A DNA stretch of 28,001 bases from Microcoleus asticus IPMA8 (GCF_013179805.1 NZ_SRRZ01000101.1:1-28001); one strand, 5' to 3'; shown: positions 15,284-23,859, counted from the first letter of the stretch. The notes: generated by a model not told the origin, from the sequence alone. A program made the numbers and translations.

Positions 15284-15595
15284 TCAGGCTAGTTCGCCCC
15301 CTTCGTCGTTGCCTCCCGGAGATGATTTGTAGAGAGCATCTAATTGTTCGCGGGCGTCTTGGACAGTCAGCGAACGCATCACTAACAGTGGCTCATTGAC
15401 AATGTTGCCGTGTTCGTCTAAAAGTTCTGGATGCGGTACAGATTGAGATCGAGGAGAGGATGCGTAGGGATTATTTGCCCTGAATTGTTGAGGGCGCTGG
15501 GACTCCATACCTACGGTGACGAGACTGCGGATTAAGTTACCGACTGCCAGAAAGGCAAGAACGGTAAAAGCTAAAATATAAAGCAGGTGCAACAT
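15284..15595 (-). CDS. DUF2973 family protein
   Basis: 103-residue cyanobacteria-specific membrane protein of unknown function. The N-terminus MLHLLYILAFTVLAFLAVGNLIRSLV (residues 1-26) is a single transmembrane helix and the most conserved part of the family; the rest is soluble, with a conserved PELLDEHGNIVNEPLLVMR segment. The frame is open to ATG 15625, but GGAGG about 8 bases before ATG 15595 and family alignment favour the shorter form. It follows the DUF2605 gene on the same strand, an association seen in other cyanobacteria, and the two may form an operon. Confidence 0.85.
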   Translation of the reverse strand: MLHLLYILAFTVLAFLAVGNLIRSLVTVGMESQRPQQFRANNPYASSPRSQSVPHPELLDEHGNIVNEPLLVMRSLTVQDAREQLDALYKSSPGGNDEGGELA

Positions 15596-15753
15596 TATTT
15601 TCTCCTCCGGGCTAAACAGCCACACAGCAATTTACAAATGTGTTTCAGCAAGTAATAACTTATTAACGGGAAATCTGTTTGAGGTTGTCAAGTCAGCCAA
15701 CACATTTCCACAAGTTTGGGATTTGAGTGCAAGTTTAACTTGAATTCGCTTCC

Positions 15754-16083
15754 TTATTTTCCTGGGGGAGCTGACTGCAATGAGCGAAAGCGCGCCGATA
15801 CTTGCCAGCATTCGGCGAGCAGTCTGTGCCACGGCATCAATGCTGCGGTTTCAATGCCAACTTGACCTCCAGTTGCTTGAAATAGAGCTTTAGCAGCGCC
15901 TACTTCTTGCTGAGCCTGCTTGACTCGCGCCAGCAAGTCAGATTGATCTTCGCCGCTGAGAAAGGGAATTTCCTCAGTTTCTAAAAGCTTTGCCGATCGG
16001 TCGAACCAGTAATTGAAATCCTCTAACAGCGGTTCCAGTAACGCTTTGAGCAATTCTGATTCGGGCAAGTTGGAATTAAGCAT
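15754..16083 (-). CDS. DUF2605 family protein
   Basis: 109-residue cyanobacteria-specific soluble protein of unknown function. It shows the family pattern ELLKALLEPLLEDFNYWFDRS near the N-terminus, RVKQAQQEVGAAKALFQATGGQVG in the middle and PWHRLLAECWQVSARFR near the end. Probably all helical. It precedes the DUF2973 gene by about 158 bases on the same strand. ATG 16083 is the only plausible start; no strong Shine-Dalgarno is visible. Confidence 0.85.
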   Translation of the reverse strand: MLNSNLPESELLKALLEPLLEDFNYWFDRSAKLLETEEIPFLSGEDQSDLLARVKQAQQEVGAAKALFQATGGQVGIETAALMPWHRLLAECWQVSARFRSLQSAPPGK

Positions 16084-16491
16084 GGATCAAAAATGGGTTA
16101 TTTATCATTATAGTCTTAAACGGTCTTTACAATCTGTAACATATTTTTAACAAAATTTCAAGAATTTAACAACAATTAGCAGGTGGGTGTGAATAAATTT
16201 AATTGTGTCAGCAGCGATTTTTGAGTCGAAATCCCAAAATTATGCCAAATTAGTTCGCGATCTCATGGGTGGTTAGAAACCGGGTTTTTTCAGGCAATAC
16301 TTGGTTACAGCCCACCAAAATAGTAAAAACCCGGTTTCTGAGAGTCGGAGTGCGTCCCCGACTAAACGTCGCAACCATCAGGGCAGTTGCTGTAATTTCC
16401 CAGGGTGTGCCCCAGCCGGAAGTCGGCGCTTGCTGTCCCAATCTGAGTAAGATAGAAGCAACTGCAACTAAATTAATTGCTAATTCAGCCG
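16084..16491. other. Divergent intergenic region DUF2605/thrS
   Basis: 408 bases without a recognisable gene. It holds the palindromic repeat 16275-16339 and presumably the promoters of both neighbours. I saw no T-box-like or other known riboswitch signature ahead of thrS. Confidence 0.5.
16275..16339. repeat. Palindromic repeat AGAAACCGGGTTTTT...AAAAACCCGGTTTCT
   Basis: A perfect 15-bp inverted repeat (16275-16289 and 16325-16339) separated by 35 bases. Same family as 15167-15210. Located about 150 bases upstream of thrS. Confidence 0.8.
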
Positions 16492-18321
16492 ATGTCTAGC
16501 TCAGAATCCATGTCCGCTCCAGAAGAGTCCGTTAAGATTGAGTTGCCCCGCACGAGTGAGTCGGAGGCACTAAAAAAAATTCGCCACACCACCTCCCACG
16601 TTATGGCGATGGCGGTGCAGAAGTTATTTCCCAAGGCGCAAGTGACGATCGGCCCTTGGATTGAAAATGGTTTCTATTATGACTTTGACACTCCCGAACC
16701 TTTTACGGAACAGGATTTAAAAGCCATTAAAAAAGAGATGATCAAAATCATCAACCGTAAATTGCCTGTAATTCGCGAAGAAGTCAGCCGCGAGGAAGCG
16801 GAACGCAGAATTAAGGAGATTAACGAACCTTACAAATTAGAAATTTTAGAAGGTTTGATCGAACCAATTACTGTTTACCATTTGGGCGAGGAATGGTGGG
16901 ATTTGTGCGCTGGGCCTCACTTGGATAATACCAGTGAGTTGAATCCAAAGGCGATCGAGCTAGAAAGCCTAGCAGGCGCTTACTGGCGCGGCGACGAAAC
17001 CAAAGCTCAGTTACAGCGCATTTACGGCACTGCTTGGGAAACTCCCGAACAGCTAGCAGCATACAAACACCGCAAAGAAGAAGCATTAAGGCGCGATCAC
17101 CGCAAATTAGGTAAAGAATTAGGCTTATTTATTTTTGCCGATCCGGTGGGCCCTGGTTTGCCTTTGTGGACGCCGAAAGGCACTGTTTTGAGAAGTATTT
17201 TAGAAGATTACTTGAAACAAGAACAAATCAAGCGCGGCTATTTGCAAGTTGTGACTCCCCACATTGCCAGAGTCGATTTGTTCAAAATTTCTGGACACTG
17301 GCAGAAATACAAAGAAGATATGTTTCCGCTGATGGCAGAAGATGCAGAAGCGGCAGCAAACGAACAGGGTTTTGTCATGAAACCCATGAACTGCCCTTTT
17401 CACATTCAAATTTACAAAAGCGAATTGCGTTCCTATCGCGAATTACCGATGCGCTTAGCGGAATTCGGCACAGTTTACCGCTACGAACAATCGGGAGAAT
17501 TGGGGGGTTTAACGCGGGTGCGCGGCTTTACGGTGGATGATTCCCACTTATTTGTCACGCCGGAACAGTTGGATGCTGAATTCTTGAATGTGGTGGATTT
17601 GATTCTGTCTGTCTTCAAGAGTCTGCAACTGAAAAACTTTAAGGCACGTTTGAGTTTCCGCGATCCGAACAATTTAGAGAAATACATCGGTTCCGATGAA
17701 GCTTGGGAAAAGGCTCAAGGTGCAATCCGCCGCGCGGTGGAAACTTTGGGAATGAATTATTTTGAGGGAATTGGGGAGGCGGCTTTTTACGGGCCGAAAC
17801 TCGATTTCATTTTCCAAGATGTCTTGGATAGAGAATGGCAATTAGGAACTGTTCAGGTAGATTACAATTTGCCAGAACGTTTTGATTTGGAATACGTTGC
17901 TGAAGACGGCACTCGCAAGCGTCCGGTGATGATTCACCGCGCTCCTTTCGGTTCTTTGGAACGCTTGATCGGGATTTTGATCGAGCAGTATGCCGGGGAT
18001 TTTCCGCTGTGGTTGGCGCCGATTCAGGTGCGGTTGTTGCCTGTAAGCGCCGAGTTTTTGCCGTTTGCGAAGGAAGTGGCGGCTAAGATGAAAGCGCTAA
18101 ATATTCGCGCTGAAGCTGATGAGAATAGCGAGCGTTTGGGCAAGTTGATTCGCAATGCTGAGAAGGATAAAATTCCGGTGATGGGTGTTGTGGGTGCGAA
18201 GGAAGTTGAGGCGAATAGTTTGAATATTCGGACTCGCGCTTCTGGGGAGTTGGGGGCGATTTCGGTTGATGAAGTGATTGCGAGGTTGCAGGCGGCTATT
18301 AGCAGTTACGGCGATTTTTAG
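16492..18321 (+). CDS. thrS: Threonyl-tRNA synthetase
   Basis: Charges tRNA-Thr with threonine. From ATG 16492 it has 609 residues. It lacks the N-terminal TGS domain of the E. coli enzyme and begins almost directly with the editing domain, as is usual in cyanobacteria: HTTSH (H32 and H36) and C139-x-x-x-H143 (DLCAGPH) are the editing-site residues that remove mischarged serine. The class II catalytic core has the zinc ligands C301 (MKPMNCPFH), H352 (VDDSHLF) and H482 (MIHRAPFGS), motif 2 around RYEQSGELGGLTRVRGF, and motif 3 with the R of GSLERLIGILIEQ. The C-terminal anticodon-binding domain is complete. The frame opens at a TTG at 16477; ATG 16510 is another possible start. Confidence 0.96.
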   Translation: MSSSESMSAPEESVKIELPRTSESEALKKIRHTTSHVMAMAVQKLFPKAQVTIGPWIENGFYYDFDTPEPFTEQDLKAIKKEMIKIINRKLPVIREEVSREEAERRIKEINEPYKLEILEGLIEPITVYHLGEEWWDLCAGPHLDNTSELNPKAIELESLAGAYWRGDETKAQLQRIYGTAWETPEQLAAYKHRKEEALRRDHRKLGKELGLFIFADPVGPGLPLWTPKGTVLRSILEDYLKQEQIKRGYLQVVTPHIARVDLFKISGHWQKYKEDMFPLMAEDAEAAANEQGFVMKPMNCPFHIQIYKSELRSYRELPMRLAEFGTVYRYEQSGELGGLTRVRGFTVDDSHLFVTPEQLDAEFLNVVDLILSVFKSLQLKNFKARLSFRDPNNLEKYIGSDEAWEKAQGAIRRAVETLGMNYFEGIGEAAFYGPKLDFIFQDVLDREWQLGTVQVDYNLPERFDLEYVAEDGTRKRPVMIHRAPFGSLERLIGILIEQYAGDFPLWLAPIQVRLLPVSAEFLPFAKEVAAKMKALNIRAEADENSERLGKLIRNAEKDKIPVMGVVGAKEVEANSLNIRTRASGELGAISVDEVIARLQAAISSYGDF

Positions 18322-18333
18322 ATATTGCAAAAT

Positions 18334-18372
18334 TCCACCCTGCAATAATATACTAATCTATTGTGGGGTGGA
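18334..18372 (+). terminator. Hairpin after thrS
   Basis: TCCACCC (18334-18340) pairs with GGGTGGA (18366-18372), and CAATA (18343-18347) with TATTG (18359-18363) inside it. It begins 13 bases after the thrS stop. No long T run follows, so termination is likely but not certain. Confidence 0.45.
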
Positions 18373-18464
18373 TATTCTACTTGCTCGCTCACTCCTAAAT
18401 TTCAAATAAGTTCAAGTAGCGGTACAACTGTAATTATTCACTTCTAAGGGGAGTTATTCAGAAC

Positions 18465-20246
18465 ATGACTTTTTCATACCAAACTGCCTTTGATGCTCGC
18501 ACTGATTTAAAAAAATACAATGAAAATGCTTTAGCTCTTTTTGCATTACAGCTTAGATTTCAAATTGAGGATATTGACACCGTAGCCGCCAGCTCTCTCA
18601 CAGGAGGAGGTGATGATAAAAAATGCGATTTAATCTATGTGGATAAGGAAGCCGGATATATTATTGTTATACAAGCCTACATGGCTCAACTTCCTACTAA
18701 TAAACAAACTGCATCATCTAATAAAGCTTCCGATCTTAACACCGCAGCAGCTTGGCTATTTAATTCTTCTCTAGAGGATCTACCTGAAGGAATTCGCTCT
18801 GCTGCTGGAGAAGTTCGGTCTTCACTCGAAGCAAACCAGATCAGATTCGTACAGTTCTGGTATGTACACAACTTACCGGAATCAAAAAATGTTAAAGATG
18901 AACTTCAAATGGTAGAACAGACAGTTAATAATGCCGTGAGAACACAATTTACAAATTCAGAGGTTGAAAATGTAAGTACCCTAGAAGTAGGTCAAAAAAC
19001 ACTGGATGAGTGGTGTCGTGCTTTAGAGGCTCCTATCTTAGTTACTGATAAGTTTACTATTCCTATATTAGGAGGGTACACTATATCTGGCAATGATTGG
19101 GAAGCCTTTGTAACAGCTATTCCTATTACATGGCTATATGAAGTATTTCAAAACTATTCTGACAATCTATTTTCTGCCAATGTCCGAGGATATCTGGGAA
19201 GTAGAAAAAGTGACAACAACATCAATAATGGCATTAAAAGCACTGCCAAGGATGAGCCAAATAATTTTTGGGCTTTTAATAATGGTATCACAGCTTTAGT
19301 ATCGGAATTTACATTTAAGGATGCAGAAGCTAACCAATCTCAAGAAATAGGTAGTGCTGATACACTAGAAATTAGCGGAATTTCTATAGTGAATGGAGCG
19401 CAGACAACCGGAGCATTGGGTAGTTTAGATACTTCTCCTGACGGTACAGGATATGTACAAGCTAGGTTTGTAAAATGTAATAATATCAGCACGATCAGAA
19501 AAATAATTGAATACAACAATAGGCAAAATGTAGTCGAAGCATCTGACTTCCGCAGTAACGATTCAATCCAGCGACGCTTGCGTGAAGAGTTTGCAAATAT
19601 TCCAGATACAACTTATTATGGTGGCAGAAGAGGTGGCTCTACAGATGTGATCCGCCGTCCATCTAACTTGTTACCATCTGATACAGTTGCTCAAGCTCTT
19701 GCAGCATTTCATCAAGATCCGGTAATTGCATATAATAACAAATCTGATATCTGGAGAGTAGATACGATTTACTCTAAATATTTTACCGAACAAATATCAG
19801 CCAAGCATATTGTATTTGTTTATTCTTTACTTCGCAGTGTAGAGGCTAAGAAACTTCGACTTTTGGATAAGAGTAAAGCAAGCTCTCTGTCTGAATCAGA
19901 GGAGAAACAATTGGACTTTTTGCAAAGACGAGGTGCTCACTTCCTAATTACCTCAGCTATTGCTAATTGTCTCGAAACATTCCTGGATAAACTAGTTCCT
20001 AATGCTTTTAGAGTTTCTTTTGATACGAAAGTTTCACCAGAAAAAGCGGAGGAATTTTGGGAACCAATTGTAGAAGTTACTATTCCTTTTTGTAAACACC
20101 TGCTTACCGCCGTCAAAAAAAGTCTAAATAGTAATGATGACGCAAAAGAGGCAATCAGTAATTTTAAAGCTGTGGTAGAATCAACTAAAGAGTATCATGT
20201 CTCTCGTTTTCAAGCTTTCGCAAATGTCGTTCAGATTCGCTCTTAA
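18465..20246 (+). CDS. AIPR family protein (abortive infection phage resistance)
   Basis: 593 residues. The AIPR domain is clear: NNFWAFNNGITALVSE (266-281), ISIVNGAQTTGAL (306-318), VQARFVKC (331-338), IIEYNNRQNVVEASDFRSND (347-366) and QRRLREEF. AIPR proteins are named after a lactococcal-type abortive infection protein and are treated as anti-phage factors. The N-terminus resembles a restriction-endonuclease-like fold: GGGDDKKCDLIYVD (47-60) followed by IIVIQAY (66-72), with D55 and Q70, but the usual lysine of the Q-x-K motif is Tyr72. The gene is visibly richer in A/T than its neighbours, consistent with acquisition. AGGGGAG precedes ATG 18465 by about 12 bases. No methyltransferase or other defence gene adjoins it. 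Confidence 0.85.
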   Translation: MTFSYQTAFDARTDLKKYNENALALFALQLRFQIEDIDTVAASSLTGGGDDKKCDLIYVDKEAGYIIVIQAYMAQLPTNKQTASSNKASDLNTAAAWLFNSSLEDLPEGIRSAAGEVRSSLEANQIRFVQFWYVHNLPESKNVKDELQMVEQTVNNAVRTQFTNSEVENVSTLEVGQKTLDEWCRALEAPILVTDKFTIPILGGYTISGNDWEAFVTAIPITWLYEVFQNYSDNLFSANVRGYLGSRKSDNNINNGIKSTAKDEPNNFWAFNNGITALVSEFTFKDAEANQSQEIGSADTLEISGISIVNGAQTTGALGSLDTSPDGTGYVQARFVKCNNISTIRKIIEYNNRQNVVEASDFRSNDSIQRRLREEFANIPDTTYYGGRRGGSTDVIRRPSNLLPSDTVAQALAAFHQDPVIAYNNKSDIWRVDTIYSKYFTEQISAKHIVFVYSLLRSVEAKKLRLLDKSKASSLSESEEKQLDFLQRRGAHFLITSAIANCLETFLDKLVPNAFRVSFDTKVSPEKAEEFWEPIVEVTIPFCKHLLTAVKKSLNSNDDAKEAISNFKAVVESTKEYHVSRFQAFANVVQIRS

Positions 20247-20331
20247 ATCTATATATAATGACACTAATGCCGATATCCAAATATTGATTGACCAATTTTA
20301 TACAATAAGTAAATGAAGAGGAGTTAAATCA

Positions 20332-21144
20332 ATGCCTAATCCATTTCCGGGGATGAATCCTTATTTAGAAAGTCCTGAATTGTGGCGTTCTGTTCACAAT
20401 AGGTTAATAGTGGCGATCGCAGATTTGCTGACTCCGCAACTGCTACCTAAATATTTAGTAGATATCGAACAAAGAATTTATCAAATCAGCGGTGAAGATG
20501 CTTTACTAATTGGAATTCCCGATGTTACGATACAGCGCTCACCAACTCCAGCAACCGAAACTAATTCTAATGTCGCCGTTGCTGCTCCGCCAGCCCAATC
20601 TTTGAAGGTGAGAATCCCTTTACCGATGGAAGTAAAAGAAAGTTATTTGCAGATCGTCGAAACCGAAACTAAAAAGGTAGTGACGGTGATTGAAGTGCTT
20701 TCACCAACAAACAAGCGCCCCGGAAAAGGGCGAGAAATGTATGAAGAAAAACGAGAAAAAGTATTTAGCAGTCGCACTCATCTGGTAGAAATTGACTTGC
20801 TGCGAAGTTACCAACCTCTACCAGTTTTTGGTAACGATGTTGAGGCAAGTTATCGAATTTTGGTAAGTCGGGGATATCAGCGTCCGATCGCAGATTTGTA
20901 CCTTTTTAATTTACCCGATATTATTCCTCCGTTTCCCTTACCTTTGCGCGCGGGCGATGCAGAACCAATTGTAGATTTACAAGCGTTATTAAATGGGGTT
21001 TACGATCGCGCAGCCTATGACTTTAGAATAGATTACACCGTCGCACCCGTTCCCGCGCTGTCCGAAACTGATGCTGCTTGGGCGGATGTTTTGTTGGAGG
21101 AAAGGGGATTGAAAGGGCGATCGCAAATAACAACTGATAGTTAA
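20332..21144 (+). CDS. DUF4058 family protein
   Basis: 270 residues of a family abundant in cyanobacteria and of unknown function. Hallmarks are the N-terminal MPNPFPGMNPYLESPELWRS and VHNRLI, then IPDVTIQR, and the central block VIEVLSPTNKRPGKGREMYEEKR with THLVEIDLLR. The spacing of acidic and lysine residues in that block (E..S..N K, Y..KR, VEIDLLR) recalls PD-(D/E)xK nucleases such as Uma2-like proteins, but this is inference. GAGGAG lies 8 bases before ATG 20332. It follows the AIPR gene after 85 bases on the same strand, and its stop overlaps the stop of the opposing gene. Confidence 0.85.
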   Translation: MPNPFPGMNPYLESPELWRSVHNRLIVAIADLLTPQLLPKYLVDIEQRIYQISGEDALLIGIPDVTIQRSPTPATETNSNVAVAAPPAQSLKVRIPLPMEVKESYLQIVETETKKVVTVIEVLSPTNKRPGKGREMYEEKREKVFSSRTHLVEIDLLRSYQPLPVFGNDVEASYRILVSRGYQRPIADLYLFNLPDIIPPFPLPLRAGDAEPIVDLQALLNGVYDRAAYDFRIDYTVAPVPALSETDAAWADVLLEERGLKGRSQITTDS

Positions 21145-22076
21145 GCGCCTAACCGCTTTTTCAAAGCATCCAAAAAATGAACAGACCAATATTCAAGGAA
21201 TCGGCTTTTCAGAGGTTTGATGAATTTATCCCAAGGATTGAGGTCAACAATATAATTACCGATTTTGATGCCAACCGGCTCTAAATGTTTGCCTTCTATT
21301 TCCTGTCTCAATAAAGGCAATTTTCTATTACTTAGCTGTTGTATGAGCCAAAGTACATCGCTGTTTTTTTGTATTTCTGGACTTTTGTTGATATCATTGA
21401 TAGAACCAGCAATTTCATCTCGGTCGAAAGAAATTATTGCAGTCAAATTAAACAGAGAACTATTAGCAATAAAGCATTGAGTTTGTTCTCTGGTTGGTAG
21501 CACTCCTAAGCGGAACTTGTCTAACAATTGTGCTAGCGATCGCACTGGAATAGCGCTCTCTGTATTACTGATATCAGGAGCAATTAATAAGGACGGCTGG
21601 CCTTTAATTGAAGGTCGGTCGATGCCCAGATTTTCGATTAACCTTTGAATCCGTTCGTAGTCAGGGCGATCGCAGAATTTCTCCACAATATTTGGATACC
21701 GATCGTCGCTTAAAAATTCTAAAAGAGCAATATACTTGCATCCCAGACTGTGACCAACCCAAAAATAACTCGATGGTTCTTGATAAATTTCGCTTTCATA
21801 GCCTAATCTTTGAGCAATCTCGGTCAGTTCTTTTCTCAGTATCTCCTGTTCTTTTAATAACCCAATAGCGATCGGCCAGTGACGAAAAGTAAATCTAAAT
21901 GGCAAAGCAATTACGGTATAACCTTCTTCAAACAACTGTTGTAAAAAATATCGATAAAACAAAGTTGGCAAACTACCAAAAAAAGTTCCACCAATAAATT
22001 GAACAACACCTTTGGGCTGCGGATGAACAGCCACCCAACTAAAAGAAACAGGCTGAAATTTAAATGAGTTCGACAT
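21141..22076 (-). CDS. DUF1350 family protein (alpha/beta-hydrolase fold)
   Basis: 311 residues of a family found in cyanobacteria and plastids. FIGGTFFGSLPTLFYRYFLQQLFEEGYTVIALP (about 27-59) is the family start and resembles the oxyanion region of hydrolases; GHSLGCK places the candidate nucleophile Ser110. The acid and histidine of a triad are not obvious, so enzymatic activity is unproven. No signal peptide. Its TAA overlaps the TAA of the DUF4058 gene in the shared TTAA at 21141-21144, so the two genes are convergent with overlapping stops. Confidence 0.85.
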   Translation of the reverse strand: MSNSFKFQPVSFSWVAVHPQPKGVVQFIGGTFFGSLPTLFYRYFLQQLFEEGYTVIALPFRFTFRHWPIAIGLLKEQEILRKELTEIAQRLGYESEIYQEPSSYFWVGHSLGCKYIALLEFLSDDRYPNIVEKFCDRPDYERIQRLIENLGIDRPSIKGQPSLLIAPDISNTESAIPVRSLAQLLDKFRLGVLPTREQTQCFIANSSLFNLTAIISFDRDEIAGSINDINKSPEIQKNSDVLWLIQQLSNRKLPLLRQEIEGKHLEPVGIKIGNYIVDLNPWDKFIKPLKSRFLEYWSVHFLDALKKRLGA

Positions 22077-22128
22077 TTGAATAAAGCTCAGTGAGTGTAG
22101 AAGTGGGCGTAATTAAACGTAATCAAAC

Positions 22129-22153
22129 GTAAGGTGGGTCTTGCCCACCTTAC
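22129..22153 (-). terminator. Hairpin between the 22176 gene and the DUF1350 gene
   Basis: GTAAGGTGGG (22129-22138) pairs perfectly with CCCACCTTAC (22144-22153), loop of five bases. On the minus strand it follows the stop at 22176 by about 22 bases, then GTTTGATTACGTTTAATT. Only weakly T-rich; it may be a dispersed GGTGGGC...GCCCACC repeat acting as a terminator. Two direct AAACGTAA words sit beside it. Confidence 0.5.
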
Positions 22154-22175
22154 AGTTACTTACCCTTTAACAGTT

Positions 22176-23000
22176 CTAGCTGCGAGACATTCTGACAGGA
22201 ATATCAAATTTGTCCATCACTGTATTTAGGTCTTTCAAATTGATATCACTGGGATCGAGTTGGGCTAGCAGTTGCACTAGCGTTCTAGCTTTTTCTGGAT
22301 TGTCTGCTTCCAAACTAGCCAAGTCCGAAGTACCGTTGCGTAACTCTTCCAAAAGCGGCTCAAGGATTGGCGAGACGAGAATTGGTCCGCCGATAACTTG
22401 TTCGGGTGGTTCAGGAGGAATTTCGTTTAAGGCTTTTCCACTGGCGATCGCTAAAGTGTAATTAATTTGATCGAAGTCTAGGTCAGGATTAGGAGGACTA
22501 GGAGGTACTGTTGCGAAATCATTCGGCAAGAAAGTACCGCGAATTTCGGGATTCAATAATACCTTGACTGGTCGCAGGGGTGCAGGAAATATTTTGCGCC
22601 GAAATAGTGAGACAAACCCGCGCACTTCCAACATACTTGCAGCCAGAACGTCTGGCAGTTTAGGCAACAATTGAAAAGATGCTGTTTTGCGAGCGGGTAT
22701 TCTGAAAGATGCGCGATATATCTCAGGTTTCATTTGATCCTGAATCAGAGGTACCTGGATGTTATCGGCTTCAGCATCAAAAAATATGACAGCGTTGTCG
22801 AGCAAGGTTTTATTCGGGTTTGGCAGCGTGGGTAAGCTGACGGTAAACTCAATCCGATATCGCACGTCGAACTCTTCGAGATTGGAGATGGTGAGAAAGT
22901 ATCCCTGAACGATTCGACGAGCCACTGGGTCGAGGTTTGGAGGGAGAAGGTTCAGAGGTGCGATCGGCTTTGCGAGGAGTTCAAAGGTGGAAATTTCCAT
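22176..23000 (-). CDS. Uncharacterised 274-residue protein
   Basis: I do not recognise a characterised family. The first ~150 residues alternate beta-like hydrophobic strands (VRYRIEFTVSLPTL, AVIFFDAEADNIQVPL, EIYRASFRIPARKTASFQLLP), suggesting a beta-sandwich. A proline-rich linker (ATVPPSPPNPDLD, about 163-175) leads to a helical, acidic C-terminus (LVSPILEPLLEELRNG, KARTLVQLLAQLDPSDINLKDLNTVMDKF). No signal peptide or membrane segment. No clear Shine-Dalgarno before ATG 23000. It could be a cyanobacteria-specific structural or binding protein; no function is assigned. Confidence 0.7.
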   Translation of the reverse strand: MEISTFELLAKPIAPLNLLPPNLDPVARRIVQGYFLTISNLEEFDVRYRIEFTVSLPTLPNPNKTLLDNAVIFFDAEADNIQVPLIQDQMKPEIYRASFRIPARKTASFQLLPKLPDVLAASMLEVRGFVSLFRRKIFPAPLRPVKVLLNPEIRGTFLPNDFATVPPSPPNPDLDFDQINYTLAIASGKALNEIPPEPPEQVIGGPILVSPILEPLLEELRNGTSDLASLEADNPEKARTLVQLLAQLDPSDINLKDLNTVMDKFDIPVRMSRS

Positions 23001-23125
23001 GTTGTTTTCAGAGTAATTTAACTTTTTGGGCTAGTCTTTACCCGGGAAAATTTGTTTATGTTTTTCCGTGGCTATATCTATGAATAACTGCCCGTCGCGG
23101 TTGGTTAACAGTCGCTTTTTCTGGT

Positions 23126-23157
23126 GACACTCATTTGAGTTAACTCAAATGAGTGTC
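23126..23157. repeat. Perfect 32-bp palindrome without a loop
   Basis: GACACTCATTTGAGTT (23126-23141) is followed at once by its exact reverse complement AACTCAAATGAGTGTC (23142-23157). No T run follows on either strand. It could be a binding site for a dimeric DNA-binding protein or a cruciform-forming repeat. Confidence 0.9.
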
Positions 23158-23299
23158 GCTTGATTGTGCGTCTTGACAATTTAAAAATTTTTGTTAAACC
23201 GCTTAGGAACGCGGATCGGCAATTTAATTTATCCTTGTGTATCTGGGGATGAAGATAAAATATCGAATCGATCGTCAGTCCGATCGCACATTAATCTGT

Positions 23300-23308
23300 T
23301 GGTATAAT
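23300..23308 (+). promoter_or_regulatory. Extended -10 promoter upstream of the DUF3285 gene
   Basis: TG-G-TATAAT: a perfect -10 hexamer (23303-23308) with the TGn extension, and no recognisable -35. Transcription would start near 23315, giving a leader of about 118 bases. Confidence 0.45.
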
Positions 23309-23433
23309 CCTCGTTAAACAGACCCGCGGCCCTCTGAAACCTAAAAAATCCTACACAAAACGTTACATATTTGTTACTATCGGGGCGAGCCTGTCCTCAG
23401 CAGCCCCTTTGTTAACCTTCTAAACTAACGACT

Positions 23434-23652
23434 ATGAGTCAACCTCCCTCAGCAATTCCCGCTTCCGAAGAGTCCGCCGAAACCCCGACAGCGCCGACAA
23501 ACACTGCACCTCCACCGAGTTATGTCAAGCTGGCGATGCGGAACATGGTTCGCAAGCGGGCGACTTCTTTGTTTCACTTTGCCTTGACAGCGGCGGGACT
23601 TTTAGGCGTACTCGTCGGTTTGGCTTTTCTCGATCGATATTTCAATTCTTAA
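23434..23652 (+). CDS. DUF3285 family small membrane protein
   Basis: 72 residues. A proline- and threonine-rich N-terminus (1-28) is followed by the conserved PPPSYVKLAMRNMVRKRATSLFHF (26-49) and one transmembrane helix (about 46-66, FALTAAGLLGVLVGLAFL). The family is restricted to cyanobacteria and has no known function. ATG 23434 lies after a 100-base leader from a good extended -10 promoter. It precedes ybeY on the same strand with 207 bases between, so co-transcription is possible but not shown. Confidence 0.85.
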   Translation: MSQPPSAIPASEESAETPTAPTNTAPPPSYVKLAMRNMVRKRATSLFHFALTAAGLLGVLVGLAFLDRYFNS

Positions 23653-23859
23653 TCGGGGATTTAAACAATCAGCCTCTAATTTCCGCTGATGTTTTTCATC
23701 TTTCATAATCGGAAGTTAAACTGATTGTGTTCCCGGCCAGTTGCAATTTTCAACAGATTATTGTAATGTGCCTGCTGAAAGCAAAAAGTCTATTAGCTCG
23801 ATCGCGGAATTGGAATTTGTAAAAAAATTGAATATATCGCTTGACAGGAGATCAAAAAA

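Larger units (their letters stand above)
23001..23433. other. Divergent intergenic region with palindrome and promoter
   Basis: 433 bases without a gene between the unknown gene at 22176-23000 (minus) and the DUF3285 gene (plus). It holds the 32-bp palindrome at 23126-23157, several CGATCG motifs and the extended -10 promoter at 23300-23308. Nothing coding is visible. Confidence 0.5.
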
